The notes under the pieces were generated by a model that saw only the letters and a program-made list of their open reading frames with translations, was not told where the DNA came from and ran no database searches. A DNA stretch of 64,000 nucleotides, taken from the NCBI RefSeq assembly GCF_016802725.1, contig NC_052666.1, positions 4,926,501-4,990,500 of the forward strand, given 5' to 3'. This DNA comes from Solenopsis invicta. Its lineage: Eukaryota > Arthropoda > Insecta > Hymenoptera > Formicidae. Both the position numbers and the translations under genes were made by a program. Positions 1 through 11,900 of this stretch are shown in pieces; the first letter of the stretch is position 1, and the number at the start of each line of letters is the position of its first letter.

Positions 1-50
<50 letters not shown>
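1..50. repeat. (CT)n microsatellite
   Basis: The window opens with 25 uninterrupted CT units, and the left end of the tract is cut by the window edge. Confidence 0.95.
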
Positions 51-56
<6 letters not shown>

Positions 57-383
57 ATGGCGTACCTGATGCGAACGTTCGCAAGCGATAGCGTATTATT
101 TCTAAGTTTTATTTGGTAAAATTTATCTATTTCTTAATCAATCCTCCGGGATCATTAGTGTTGTTAGCTCAGGTACCTATACTCGTATTCGCGTAGACTC
201 TACTACTCTTGACTCTACTACTACTTCTACAGTAGGCCTATAAGTCCCCGAGAGCTAACCTCGAATCATAGCTGTTGAGGCTGTAAGCACGCGATCACGT
301 CCACGTACTCGTGGGTTTAATTGTCTTAGAGATTTCAATAAAGCAAAACTATTTTATTTTAAGTTTAGCTGCTTAAACATTCA
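51..383. other. Noncoding, nothing recognised
   Basis: Stop-rich AT-leaning sequence without a convincing ORF, RNA gene or repeat. Confidence 0.5.
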
Positions 384-891
384 TTATAACTCTCCATTTC
401 TCGCCAGTCGAGATACGTCAGTGATTGGCCACCACGACAACGTAGTAGCCACAGTAGCTATTGCTTCCTTTAATCCATTATCATTATTAGCTATTTTTTC
501 ATTTAATTCATTACTATCATTGTTATCATTATCATAATCATTATCATCTTCTCTGTATATTTCATTTAAAATAGAATTACCATTGTCCATTTTAATATTA
601 TTTATACAATTATAATCATCTAAAGGTGTAATTGGAACAGGTGCATTAATTATTTTATTAGGATTACTATTTGAATTAACTTTTTTATTCTTCCCAACTT
701 TATGCAATTCTACATTTAAAGACTGTTCAAGAGAAGTATTGACAGCATGCCATTTCAAAGTTTCTTCAGATCCTGCAATATCTAGATCTGTTTGATTTGC
801 AATAATCCGTCTAATTTGGCGTTTTAAAACAAGTTTTCTTTTACGAAAGTTATTCGTATTTTTTACAATAAGTAAACTTACACAAGTTGCA
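384..891 (-). CDS. Possible terminal exon of an unrecognised gene
   Basis: An open minus-strand frame ends at a stop at 384. The reading frame continues upstream of 891, but that part is AT-rich microsatellite-like coding. At 892-903 the minus strand carries a good splice acceptor (pyrimidine-rich tract, then TTTTCAG), so the real exon probably starts at 891. The first third is basic (RKRKLVLKRQIRR), and the middle and end are rich in Asn and Asp and of low complexity. I do not recognise a family. It could be the 5' part of the decayed transposase-like segment at 4,440-4,990, or an exon of a gene whose other parts lie outside the window. No promoter is visible. Confidence 0.25.
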
Positions 892-1000
892 CTGAAAACA
901 AAATTAAGAAAATATTTAAAATATATTTTATATAAAAAAAAAGTATATAAATACGTATTTACGTATACATATAAATATGTATTCACGTATCATACATATA

Positions 1001-1048
1001 TACATACATACATACATACATACATACATACATACATACATACATACA

Positions 1049-1097
<49 letters not shown>
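1001..1097. repeat. (TACA)n and (TA)n microsatellite
   Basis: About 19 TACA units run directly into a TA tract. Open frames across it are artefacts of the repeat. Confidence 0.95.
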
Positions 1098-1098
<1 letters not shown>

Positions 1099-2414
1099 AT
1101 ACGTATTTACGTAAAACATATTTTGAATTAAATATAATTAAATAATGTAATTAAGTATATAATTTGAAAAATTTCGAATGTTTACTCAAAGAAGTTTGAT
1201 TGATATTACTTGCAAGTATATAATATTAACATACATATTTAACTCTCCATGGTTCAACCGAAAAATTGAAGACCTAAGTAAATTTTCAATTTTGAATTAT
1301 TTATTAAACAGTAACTAAAAGAATCAGCACCTTCCTAAAAAAAATAATTGATAATGAATAATCAGTTCTATCAGTCAAGAAAAATGTCATGTTTTGTACA
1401 ATAACAGATAAAAGTGCGTATGCCACCAGTGACCCGGTGTTTTGGACAAATAAGTAAATCATGTCTTTTGTCATTTTCATTCTTTGAAAAACACAATCAG
1501 GCTTCTAGTGATTTGGTTGGACTAGGAGGCAGAGAAAAAATTGTGAACAACAGAAGGTTAATAAGTATATAATTGTGTGTAGGTGAGTGAATAAATGAGT
1601 AAATGGGTGAATAAGTGTGTGAGCGAGAGAGCGCGCGCGCGCGCGCGTGTGGGTGTGTGTGTGTGTGTGTATACACACACATATATATAATACGTATATA
1701 ATACGTAGGGTCATTCAGAATAACCGTCCTTGAAGAGACATATTTCTGAGGTTATTCTGAAACTTTTCCTTTAGCAAAAACTTATCTGAAGCATAGTTTT
1801 TAAATAATAAGAGGAAATAGTTATCCAATAACCGAGCGCGTATAGCGATAAAGCAGAGCTGGCGCAACTCACCGTTTAATATGGGCGATTACGTAAGGCT
1901 GTCGCAGTGATAAGCAGATGGCTCGAACACTGCTTTTTCTCCTTTTCCTCTCTCTCATTCTCTCTCAAAACCTCTATCCCATTCTCATTCTCATTTATTT
2001 ATTAATTATTTATCAATTTATGCATTGACCCTAAAATAATGCTAGAATTAAAAACAATATTTAATTATTTGACGTCTTCCTTTTAATAATTTTGTACAAG
2101 TGAAAAAATATTCTTTTTAAGTCAAAATTATATTTAAAATGGGTGAATGAAAAATAAAAATGCATAGCGAAAGAGAAAGAGAGAGAGAGAAAAAAAGACG
2201 TGTTTGATCAAATTTGAACGTATATACTTATTTATCATCCTGCACAGCAATCAGCTTTATTTTCACAAAGACAGAATATCCATATCCAACTCAAAATTGT
2301 CTTCTTTTCTTCTTAAATCACATCACTTGTCGCATTCACTGCAATCATTGTCTTGATCGAAAATTACTAATCATTTTATACAAATCACTATCGTTAATTA
2401 CTTATTAGTCACTA
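1098..2414. other. Noncoding AT-rich stretch
   Basis: No gene seen. It contains the compound microsatellite at 1,627-1,690, a GA-rich tract near 2,170-2,190, and near 1,705-1,760 a sequence (GGTCATTCAGAATAACCGTC) that looks like the end of a dispersed insect repeat, although its partner end was not found. Confidence 0.5.
1627..1690. repeat. Compound (GC)n-(GT)n-(AC)n-(TA)n microsatellite
   Basis: Alternating purine-pyrimidine dinucleotides change type four times within 64 bases. The whole tract is Z-DNA prone. Confidence 0.9.
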
Positions 2415-3470
2415 CTAATCACGCGTAAGAATTACTCACGAAGAGGTGTGCCCCGGGTACTCCCGAGGGGTTGGCATATGGCTCTGGCACCGGGAATGAA
2501 CCATCCGGTACACGGGTCTCCGGCGGGCGGGGCAAGGCCCAGACACTCGCGACTTTTGGGAGTCTACCTCCGACAATGAGGCCACCGTCACGGGTGGCGC
2601 CGGGCCTCACGGACAGATCGGGCAACGGAGGCGACGCCTCCTCCGTACTCTAACGCCGTGGTGGCCAGCACGTCTGCCGCGGGGAGAAAACTACGCGACA
2701 GATATCGCAAGCTCGGTATCCCGCTTCGAAAAAGACGTCGTCACGGACACGCTAGGCATTATCAACCCTGCCCCAGACCTCGCCTCGGAGTATTTTTAAG
2801 CGGCTCCAGGGCCAGTCCAGCCCGCGATCTCGGGGAGGGTTTCTGATGCGCGCCAGACTGTCCACCATTGCTTTGATCCTGACCCACAGTATTCCCGGGC
2901 GGCTCAGACGGTCCAGCCGGCCGGGGCCAGAAATTCCAGGGTTCCGACGCCCCCTCCTCCTAATTAGATATTACTCAGTGTCCCGTTCCGGGATAAGTCC
3001 TTTACAGAAACACTCGGCTTCACCACCGACCCGCACCAGGCCCAACCTCGGGGTACTTCCGAGTGGCCCCAGGGCTGCACCGTCCTAATACCCCGGGGAG
3101 AGTTTTCCACGGGGTACGCGCCAGGGTGTCCACCACTGCTCCTGGGCAGATTAGAATCAACCCCGGACAGGCCGATGGCAGCCCAGCCCGGCAGGTCAAA
3201 TACTTCGAAATCCTACCAGTTCTCCTTCTTAAGAAGCCGGCTTTCTCCATGCCAGGACGCGAACCGCAAAATTGGCACCGTCCCTAGACATAGGTCTCAC
3301 CGGCTCCTCCTCTTTGCCGGCCCTCCGCATAGAGCGCTTTAGGCTATTGCGTTCGCTTTCAAACAGAAGACAAACGCTTTCACTACTGATCTCTTAGACC
3401 CTTTCTATAGAGAAGAGGGAGCCTCCTCACCACAACAAGGTGGATCACCGACGAAAGGGATAAATAACTT
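2415..3470. repeat. GC-rich island with diverged internal repeats, probably a retroelement fragment
   Basis: The base composition switches abruptly from AT-rich to GC-rich and back. A block beginning with CCCCGGGTACTCCCGAG or a close variant recurs near 2,450, 2,785 and 3,049. The last two are followed by matching text (GCTCCAGGGCCAGTCC against GCCCCAGGGCTGCACC, and then CCAGACTGTCCACCA against CCAGGGTGTCCACCA). This implies a diverged tandem unit of about 265 bp. No frame of more than about 90 codons survives. The 5' region of a non-LTR retrotransposon would fit, but I see no endonuclease or RT motif, so the identity is open. Confidence 0.4.
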
Positions 3471-4014
3471 ACATAAATTAACATAATCAGGGTTAATTAC
3501 TGTGCGTGAAAGGAACGTAGAACGTAGAAGTCAGAGGCTGTGAGGAACGTAGAACGTAGAAGTTACAGTCAGTGAGGAGAAGGAATCGTTAGTGAAATGA
3601 AGAGGGCGACTGCCCGTCAAAAAAGTCTAAATTTAATAAACAGTGTTTTATTATCACTGCACGAAACAGCGTTAACCGTACGATAAATACCACGCTACGA
3701 GCAGGACTGAATGACTGCAGAGCGAGCTTGACGTCAATCTTATAAAGGTTGCGATCCTTTTAGAACTTCCGAAAAAATTCACTGCCTTTCCAGCCTTTAG
3801 AAAGATGATGAATAATTGTTGGAAACACATGGTTTCATTTTTTGTTATCAGTAACGGTGAGATAGAGTGATCCTGCGTGTCGCCGCTCCGTCGCTTGGCA
3901 ACAGATGCTCTCGTTCTCGCTCGCGTGTGTAATATTTTATATTAAAGATTATTTTATTATTAATGAAGAAAGATTAATTGTTCTCGCGACTTTCTCATAC
4001 AACCGAACTTTATT
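3471..4014. other. Noncoding, short direct repeats
   Basis: AGGAACGTAGAACGTAGAAG occurs twice, at 3,511 and 3,543 (32-bp spacing). An AATAAA-containing stretch follows near 3,636. This could be part of a degraded LTR, but no partner LTR was found. Nothing else was recognised. Confidence 0.4.
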
Positions 4015-4020
4015 ATAATA

Positions 4021-4354
4021 AATTTCACGTTAATATTACGTCTTTATTGCAAAGTCTTTTTGACGTGTTAAAATTAACGTTAAATACACCTAATGGATAT
4101 ATGACATCAGTAACAAATTATAAATGAATGTAAATGTCAAAATAATGAATGCTACTTGGGGAAAGTTGTTCGCATGTACAAATAAGTTTATGATAAATTT
4201 CACGTTATTATTACGTCATTGTTGCAAAGTCTTTTTGACGTGTTAAAATTGGCGTTAAATACACGTCACTTAGTGCACATATGACGTTAGCGACCAATTA
4301 TGACCAGAAAAAGACGTCAAAATGACGACTGTCTTCTACCTGGGACGTTTTGTC
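4021..4354. repeat. Two tandem copies of a ~175-bp unit rich in ACGT motifs
   Basis: AATTTCACGTTA starts at 4,021 and again at 4,196. Each is followed by a matching TTACGTC, GCAAAGTCTTTTTGACGTG and GTTAAATACAC. The second copy carries more GACGT words than the first. The unit looks like a satellite monomer or a dispersed repeat duplicated in tandem. Confidence 0.75.
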
Positions 4355-4439
4355 TACGTCATTATAGCTTTCAAGAGGGAGTTTTGTTAAACTTTTGTGC
4401 CTTTTATAAATTTTTAAAATATATCAGTTAATATAAATG

Positions 4440-4990
4440 AATCAAGAATACTAACGTCTACTGATTGTATCAATGGAATGTCTTCATTTAATAATGTAAG
4501 TCTCTTTAATGTCACTGGAAATATTCTTGATATTGGAGAGGCAATATTAACAGTTTCTTTATCATTAATAACAAAATCATCAATACCAGTTTATCAATTA
4601 CCAGTTCTTTATTACAATTTTCTTTATTAGAAACTTCTGATGTTGAAATTAAATTTCGTCAATTTTCTTTAAAATTTAGGACATTTTCTTCATCGATAGT
4701 TTTTATAATACATTGACCGATTTATCGTTTCGTTGATCATAAGCAGCTTTGCCTAGTCTCATGATTCCTGTAAGTGATCTCAAGTATTTAATTAAAAATT
4801 TATCAGCTCGTGTTGGTTTCCGATTTTCTAATACACTTTGTTTGACGTCGCCAAAGTACGTCTCCGATCTTGATGGCTATATCTGATGAAAATGAAAAAA
4901 TATGGCGTATTACGTTTGTCCAAGCTGGAAATTGAATAGACAAATTTGTGAGATTCTTCATGATATCGGGGAAATAATATAGATTTGATG
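4440..4990 (-). pseudogene. Decayed transposase-like coding remnant
   Basis: On the minus strand several short frames read like protein but are split by stops and frameshifts. Examples are PTRADKFLIKYLRSLTG near 4,760-4,815 and MKNLTNLSIQFPAWTN near 4,910-4,965. The first resembles the C-terminal part of DDE-type transposases found in insect genomes. This is a resemblance from memory, with no search done. No intact ORF exists. Confidence 0.3.
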
Positions 4991-5580
4991 TTAGATCAAA
5001 ATTTGAATTTGTATCCTTCTGTTTTACTGATACTTAATATCTTCAACATATCTAATAAAATTTTTGTTCTGGATATCTGAAAAATTTTCATTATTTATTT
5101 GTCTTGTATTTGCAAAAGATTTGTCATATTGTTTGAAATCGTTGAACTCATGTTTTTGAAGCTTGTTTACTAACCACGTTCTACGTTCTACACATTGTGA
5201 ATGTGACTCGTTAGTTTGATAAAGTATGAAAATAGAAAGCAGCATCTTGTAAAAGTCAGAAAAATTCTGTATTTTGCTCAATATATATGCATCGCATACC
5301 TATCAACTATGCATCGCATACCTATCAACTATGCATCGCATATAAAAATCTTTAATTCGTTTATGTCCTTTGAAACATATTCATTGCAAAATAGATTTGA
5401 TTAAATGTACAATGTCAATTCTGTTTGGTAGGAAAAAACTGACCATTTCACCACTACGTTTTTGTTTGTTTATTTTTAACAATTATCACTTACAACGTTT
5501 TTTGCGACACTATCGCGTAATATTATTCGCATGGGGCGAGTTTCTCGCCGTGAGAGGCGACAACACCGTGTAACGATCGC
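4991..5580. other. No supported gene
   Basis: A minus-strand frame at 5,024-5,281 is AT-rich and of no recognised family. It may belong to the decayed segment to its left. The 22-bp tandem repeat at 5,286-5,343 lies here. Confidence 0.4.
5286..5343. repeat. 22-bp tandem repeat, ~2.6 copies
   Basis: The unit TATGCATCGCATACCTATCAAC is repeated head to tail with no mismatches visible. Confidence 0.9.
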
Positions 5581-6564
5581 GCCTTGTGTTATCGGCTCAG
5601 GAGTGTATTTCACTCTAAGCCCGTATTAGAGATACAGTTTTTCGAGATTTTTGAATAGGCGAACTTGCGTGTGTTTGTATTGCTGCTCGCGGAGGCATGG
5701 CAGGAAGAGAAAAGACTTGGATGTTGTCTACCTTTATTAAAAGCGGAATAATAAGTGCCGGAGAGCCTTCCGGATCCTTTATTTATCAATTTATGAATTG
5801 CCGCGTTCTCGCCCCGCTTGGTTCCGATTTTCGAAATCTTTGCCCCGATTGGGCGATCCGGATTTTCGGTTTCTAAGCGCAGCGAAGGCAGTCGATCGGC
5901 CGACAAACAATTGCCGACGGTCCCCGGACTAGCGACGCCAATATTGTCTTAAGGCGGTTGTAAACAACCGCCTTTGCAATGGTAATATCGGCGCCGTATC
6001 GTCTGAACAATATTTATCTTTGAGTAATAATCGCTTGCAAACAAAAAATGCTCGAGACCAAGATTTCCGTTTTTTGTTTTTTTTTTTGTACTCCCTTTTT
6101 GGTTTATTGTGCCGCGCCGTCCGACCGTCGCCTATTCTTTGTGATGCATGTATTGCATCCGTATGTGTATACGCGATACGAATTTCTCGTCGTTACAAAT
6201 TCTAATGTAGCACTTTGGTACATCTGATATCTCATTGTTTAATAATTTGAAACAGATTTGCAAGTATTTTTTGAATATTATACATTTAAACGCCAAACAG
6301 CAAGCATTTTGCAATGCTAATGAACGATCTGTTATTACTTCCAAAGATATATATGATTCTTCTATCGAGCTTATCTAATAAATTAACATTTATTAAAAAA
6401 TTAATTAATATATTACTCTTTATATTTAAAACATTCTTTTGCAATTTGTTACCACCATATATTAGCTAACAATTTTTTAGAAACTATTTCTCACAATTTG
6501 AGTGTGTCAAATTAAAGAAATTATATATATTAAATACATATACAGTTTAATTGTGTGTTTTAAA
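5581..6564. other. No supported gene; GC-richer patch
   Basis: The part from 5,580 to 6,000 is richer in GC than its surroundings and holds a 98-codon minus-strand frame without recognisable features. The rest is AT-rich and empty. Confidence 0.4.
5951..5974. repeat. Perfect 10-bp hairpin
   Basis: AAGGCGGTTG, a TAAA loop and CAACCGCCTT form a perfect stem. It may be the end of a small repeat. A rho-independent terminator is not meaningful in a eukaryote. Confidence 0.7.
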
Positions 6565-6691
6565 GTTGGTTTATAATAGCTGTAACCGTAAGAAATTGGC
6601 CAATCATAGTTAATTTATAGAAGAATAATCGATTATAATTGGTGAATTTCTTACGATGAATTTTTTACAGTAACGGCTATTATAAACCAAC
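6565..6691. mobile_element. 127-bp MITE
   Basis: The ends GTTGGTTTATAATAGC and GCTATTATAAACCAAC are perfect inverted repeats of 16 bp. A second, imperfect inverted match lies inside (GTAAGAAATTGGCCAA against TTGGTGAATTTCTTAC). No coding capacity is present. No clear target duplication was seen, so the superfamily is unassigned. Confidence 0.75.
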
Positions 6692-7049
6692 CCTTATTCA
6701 CAGATAATATTTACCATGTACTGTTTTTTCTGAATTTAGAAAAGATGTGATGGGGTAAGTATTTTCATCATTCGAGTTTTATTATCAGCATCTGTGTATA
6801 TCGATGAATTATATCTCATCGATATACGTAGAGTTTTGCTATCTCTTTGCTTTTTTGGTATCCGTTTCTTTTTAAATTTTTCATTATGAGAGGAAAGTTT
6901 ATTAATAATTTTAGCTTTATTAGCTTTTTTCTTGGCAATTTTTAAATCATCTGAACAAAAAACATTTTTTTAAAGTCATAATTATGTAATGAATTATGCA
7001 TTATATATACAGGGTTTCTGAAAAGTGTTAAAACTCTTTAAGGGGGTAT
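6692..7049. other. No gene recognised
   Basis: AT-rich sequence between the MITE and the broken end of element A. Confidence 0.5.
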
Positions 7050-7062
7050 GCTCTTTAGGGAG

Positions 7063-8918
7063 CTTCTGTCGACGGAGGGGTTCGGGGCGGAGCATCTTCG
7101 GGTGCCGATGGTCCATCCTTTGGTTTACTTCCAAGATGTATCAGCAGGTGGGTCACCGAACTCCAAACTGCAGGTGCATGCTCCAGCCGTATACTTAATG
7201 CAGCGGGTAGCCATGAATCAGCGTATTGATTATTAATTTTACTACTCGTATAATGATGAAAATTGCAAGCACTCTTGCATTTGTAGATCCAAATGTTACG
7301 AAACCTTTTCAGGCTTTTGCTCCGGCGGACTCGGCTATTTTGTTGAGCGAGTCTTTATCTAACAGATTGAGCATCGAGATGCTGCCTGAAGGGATGGTTT
7401 CACCCAGGGCTCCTCGGGCGATTGTATTTAATATCGATGGTTTTTCCACCGGAAACATTATGTGGGATCGGAGTCTCTCCAAGTTGTCATTGTTGTAGGT
7501 ACCGCTTGTTGCTAGTGATGCTGGGCTGCTGTAATACCACTTGGGATGTGTCAGTGACTGGATAATTGGCAGTGCTAATACCTTTATTAGTTTGGGTGTA
7601 AGCCGGAACCAACCTCCGTGAATTTTGTACATGGCTGGTAATAAGTTGCTGCAATCTTTTATAGTTTCGGTTTTAGCAAGTATCCTTAAACGTGGGAGGA
7701 GGAAAAGCGATGTATTGCGGTGTGAAACAGGTAGCTTGTTATAACAGTGATCCGTATAGCGGATCTTGCATTCCATGGGGACGCATCTTACTATATAGAT
7801 TACCTCGCCATTGGTCACTGCGGTGTATCCGGGCTCTTTCATTATCCGATATGCCATTTTGTCTAGTGCTACGCTAGCCAGGGTTAGCGCGTTTTGTAAT
7901 ATTTGCCTTTCGAGCGCACACTTCTGCTCCATGATGTCCTTGTACAGCTGGGTAAGTTTTGTCTTGATGTGCTTCTCCACGTAGACAAACTTTGAATTTA
8001 TGTAAAGGACAATATCAAGGTTAGGTTAGGTCTAATCAAGAGCGATTTTTGCTTTTGTCCGGAAGGTCCGTCCTTTTGTAGTTTCCAGAATACACAATTT
8101 TGGTTGTTCTGTTTGTGTGAGTTTATATCCGCAGATGTCGAAGTCTGAGGTCTTGATGTAGGCAAGCGTGGTGTCCTGGGTTCTTACGGTGTGTATAGTC
8201 GGAGCAGATTGGTTGGCTTTAAGTGTTAGTTTTGTGGCGAGACCTTTGTATATTATATCGTAAAAGTGTCAGTGGTCAATTGGCAGGGGGACCAGTACGT
8301 CTCTGACCCTTTGGCGTCTATGCAGTATCTATGTGATAATTTATATTGTACCCCTGATGGCATTATGGCTTGACCAGTGGATCTCTTAATTTGCGACCTC
8401 GAAAGTTTTTAGGGTAATCCTTAATATGGCTTGGACCACTACGTTTCTCCAGTTTCCATATCCGTCAGTGTGTTGGGCGCCTTCACATGACGCGTCCGCA
8501 GTAGCCGATCCGGCTAGTGTTACGGTTCTCAGGTTAGTTGCATTTCTTATTATTCCGTCGACCATGTCATTGGCGATGCGGAACGAGCCAAACTCGTAAA
8601 GTCTTCTACATGTCTGTTTCCCGATCTTTTGTAGGTATTCTTGCCTACCGTTATGGAGGAATGTGAATACATTCCTCCACAATAAGTGATTGTCCTATCC
8701 ACTTCTAGCCTGCATTATATGGCTGGAGTTTGATCGAAGTCTGATAGCTGCATTAATTGGATATAAGTTTCTTCCTTCTCCGGTTCGAGGTTATTGGTGT
8801 CGCATTCCCTCATATCGAGAAGTGATATTGTTGTTACGTTGAAGCCTTCTCCTTCGCAATCGTAGCCGACAAGGCACGATGCGAAAGGGAGCATTGCGAG
8901 AATCAGCGGGAAGAACAT
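7063..8918 (-). pseudogene. env: env of element A, broken
   Basis: Several frames aligned to env of element C make up the gene. The signal-peptide region and first ectodomain part are at 8,715-8,918, the next part at 8,386-8,682, and the central to juxtamembrane part at 7,309-7,980. Stops and frameshifts separate them. A small insertion near 8,020 (GGTTAGGTTAGG) breaks the middle. The segment around 7,063-7,300 retains the membrane-proximal helices in another frame. The role by family is a membrane fusion glycoprotein. This copy cannot make a full protein. Confidence 0.8.
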
Positions 8919-8920
8919 GC

Positions 8921-11900
8921 TTATTCGCTGTTGTCTGATGCGACACTCTTGGCTGCGTTGTCTGGCGATTGTGTGTGTAGATCTTTACGAGGTTGAAGGG
9001 GGGTAGGAGCTTTCTTCAATTTGTCGGCGTGCACCGTCTTTGTTACTTTATTACTTAGTCTTTTATTACTTAGTCTTATCATAATATTGTTGTTTAAGAT
9101 TTTGGTTATTTTATAGGGGCCCGTATACTGATCCCCTAATTTATGTGTAGGCTCTTTTAACAAGTATACGCTATCTCCTTCTTCAAACTCGAGTGGGTTT
9201 ACCTTTTGGTCATAGTATCTTTTGGCTCGACATTTTGCCCGCTCGAGATTGTTCCGCGCGGCGTTTTGTGTGTTTCTTATCCTATTGTATAATTTAGCGA
9301 GATAACCGATGTAACTATCGTTAAAGATATCCTGTGACAATACCTTTTCCAAACACTAGTTTATGGGGAATATACAGTGTGTCCTTGCGCACACTTGTAT
9401 TGTAGGAAAAACATAGCTTTAAATACCTGTCCCAATCTTTTTTATTTGTAAGAGTCTGTTTGAAGTATTCCCACAGGACGTGGTAGGAATGCTCAATTGA
9501 GCCGTTAGCTTGTGGTTTGTATGCCGTGGTTGTATACTTGGAAATTTTGAACTTTCTAGCGACTGCTTTCATCAATTGATTCAAGAAATGAGACCCTTGG
9601 TCAGTAAGTAATGCCTTAGGGGCACCGTAAATGCTGATAAACTCATTGATGAAAGCATTCGCCACGTCTATGGCGCCAACTCGTTGTAACGGAATTGCCA
9701 GTGAATACTTGCTAAGCAGATCTTGAATAGTAAGAATGTAAGAACTGCCGTTGTGTGACATAGGAAGTGGTCCCATGATATCCATGGAGACTTTATTGAA
9801 CTCGGCGTCGGGGGTATCTGTTAATACCAAAGGCTGCCGGGTCTTTTTGCGAATTAATTTTTTCAACTGGCAATTTCGGCAACGTTGAATATGCGTTTGT
9901 ATATCTGCTTTCATGCACAGCCAGAAATATTTTCCACAGATAAGTCAATAAATCTTAGTGACACTTTTATGGTCCCCGATGGCGGACACATGATTTTCGC
10001 TTATAATTGTTTCCCTAGCTTCTAGAGACGGTATTGTTATTTCATTTTGGCATACGGTTATGCTAACGCCGGTATTATCTAGTATTCTGTGGATCAATTT
10101 ACGTACGCTTTCCCACGGGACGTTGCTTGATGTTGCTTTCGCATATCGAGAGCATCTGTAGATTTAATTTCCTAAGGACGTCAAGGAGGGAATGCACAGC
10201 TTTGTTCAATATTTGTTTTTCTATTATTTTAGATACTTTATTTTTTATTACAATTAATATTATATTCTTATTTTCATAAGAAATAGGGCGAGCACGGGTC
10301 AACATGACGTTTGCTATTTTAGGTAGGAGCCCGGCCTCGGCTAGGGCTTTAGCTCCCTTATCACAAGCTTCACCGTCTTGGGTGATGAAAACCCCTAAAT
10401 TGTCCTTACGGGTTATCATATTATCGCGTGTGGCGTTAAATCTAATTCGATTTTTTGGGATTGAAGACGTATGGTTCGTTTGGTGTGTCAAAAATATCGT
10501 CGTTACTACTGCTCTCACTCTCGCTGTCAGTCTCGTTATCGGGGAAAGAGTTAGAGTCGAGTCTCATAACGTCTGGGAACGTTTCGATTTGTTTATTTGA
10601 GTTTGAAGTGCCGCTTTGCATAGGTTCGGCGGTGTCATGGCGCAATGGAATATCGTTTGGAGTGTCATTATATCTGACACGTTTATTTACGCCGGGTATC
10701 CTGAGCGCCTTGCCTGTATCGCTATCGCATTTGTCCGTGGCGGGTCTACTGGGAATTGGCTTCGCTTCTCTATCCTTATCAAGTGTTGTGTCGGATGTTA
10801 TTTTATCTGATATTTGTCGCGGCGTTGCAGCGTCGTTGTCTTCACCATCAGCACTATTAAGTTTATTTGCAGAAGAGCTAGAGCTAAGAGGTACTTTTTT
10901 AGAAGATAATTTGCTTGTGTTTCGAGATATGCTTTGCGCTTTGCCGATGCTACGCAGAGTGGGTGGGTCGAATATATCGTCATCGCTCGAGACGTTGGTT
11001 GCCAATGAAAATACACTCGTAGGGTCACATGACGTAACTTCTGAGGACTCAGCAAAATTGTGGGATAGGGCGTCTGCGTTACAGTTTGTTTTTTCTGCTT
11101 TATACGTGATTTTATAATTGTATTCGGCGAGCTTAAGTCGCCAGCGGATTAATTTGGACATCGGGTTCTTTACAAAGTGGAGCCACTCTAGTGGCTTATG
11201 ATTGGTTAGTATAGTGAAATTGCTGCCGTAAAGATACGGTCTAAAATGATTTACACAATATATAATAGCAAGGTATTCCTTTTCTATGATCAAATAGTTT
11301 TACTCCACATATTTAAAAGTCTTGACGCATAGGCTATCGGTCTGTCTTTTCCAACCTCGCCCTGGCTCAATATTCCGTCTATGGCATGGCCGGATGCGTC
11401 TGTCGTCAAGAGGAACGGTTGTGTAAAATCGAGATGTTGTAGAAGCGGATCCGTACATAACTGATTTCTAAGGTCTGTGAATGCATTTTTCTGAGACTCC
11501 TGCTACAAGAACGGCTCGTCTTTCTTAAGCAAGGTCGTGGGTTTGGCTGCTTTTGAGAAATTATTAATAAAGCGGCGGTAATATCCTGCTAGGTCCAGGA
11601 TATTACCGCCGCCTTATTAATAATTGTTTCACGTTCTTTGCGTTTTTAGGTTGCGGGAAGTTCTTTACGGCTTCGATTTTACCGAGGTCAGGTTTAACTC
11701 CAGCCTCTCCTATCACATGCCTTAAATAGTTTACTTCTTTTCTGAGAAACTCGCACTTATCTAGTTGGAGTCTCAGGTTCGCGGCGCGTAATCTATCGGC
11801 TGATTTATTGAATTTGTGTGCATGCTCTGTTAGGCTGCTCGAATAGATTACAATATTGTCAAAGTAAACGAAGAGTTCTGTGCCGTATAAGCCACTTAGG

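Noticed and set aside
928..1119. Tyr/Met/Cys repeat ORF
   Set aside because: Pure translation of the TACA microsatellite.
8016..8032. GGTTAGGTTAGG as an interstitial telomeric (TTAGG) insertion in env of element A
   Set aside because: Only two units are present, which is too short to separate from chance.
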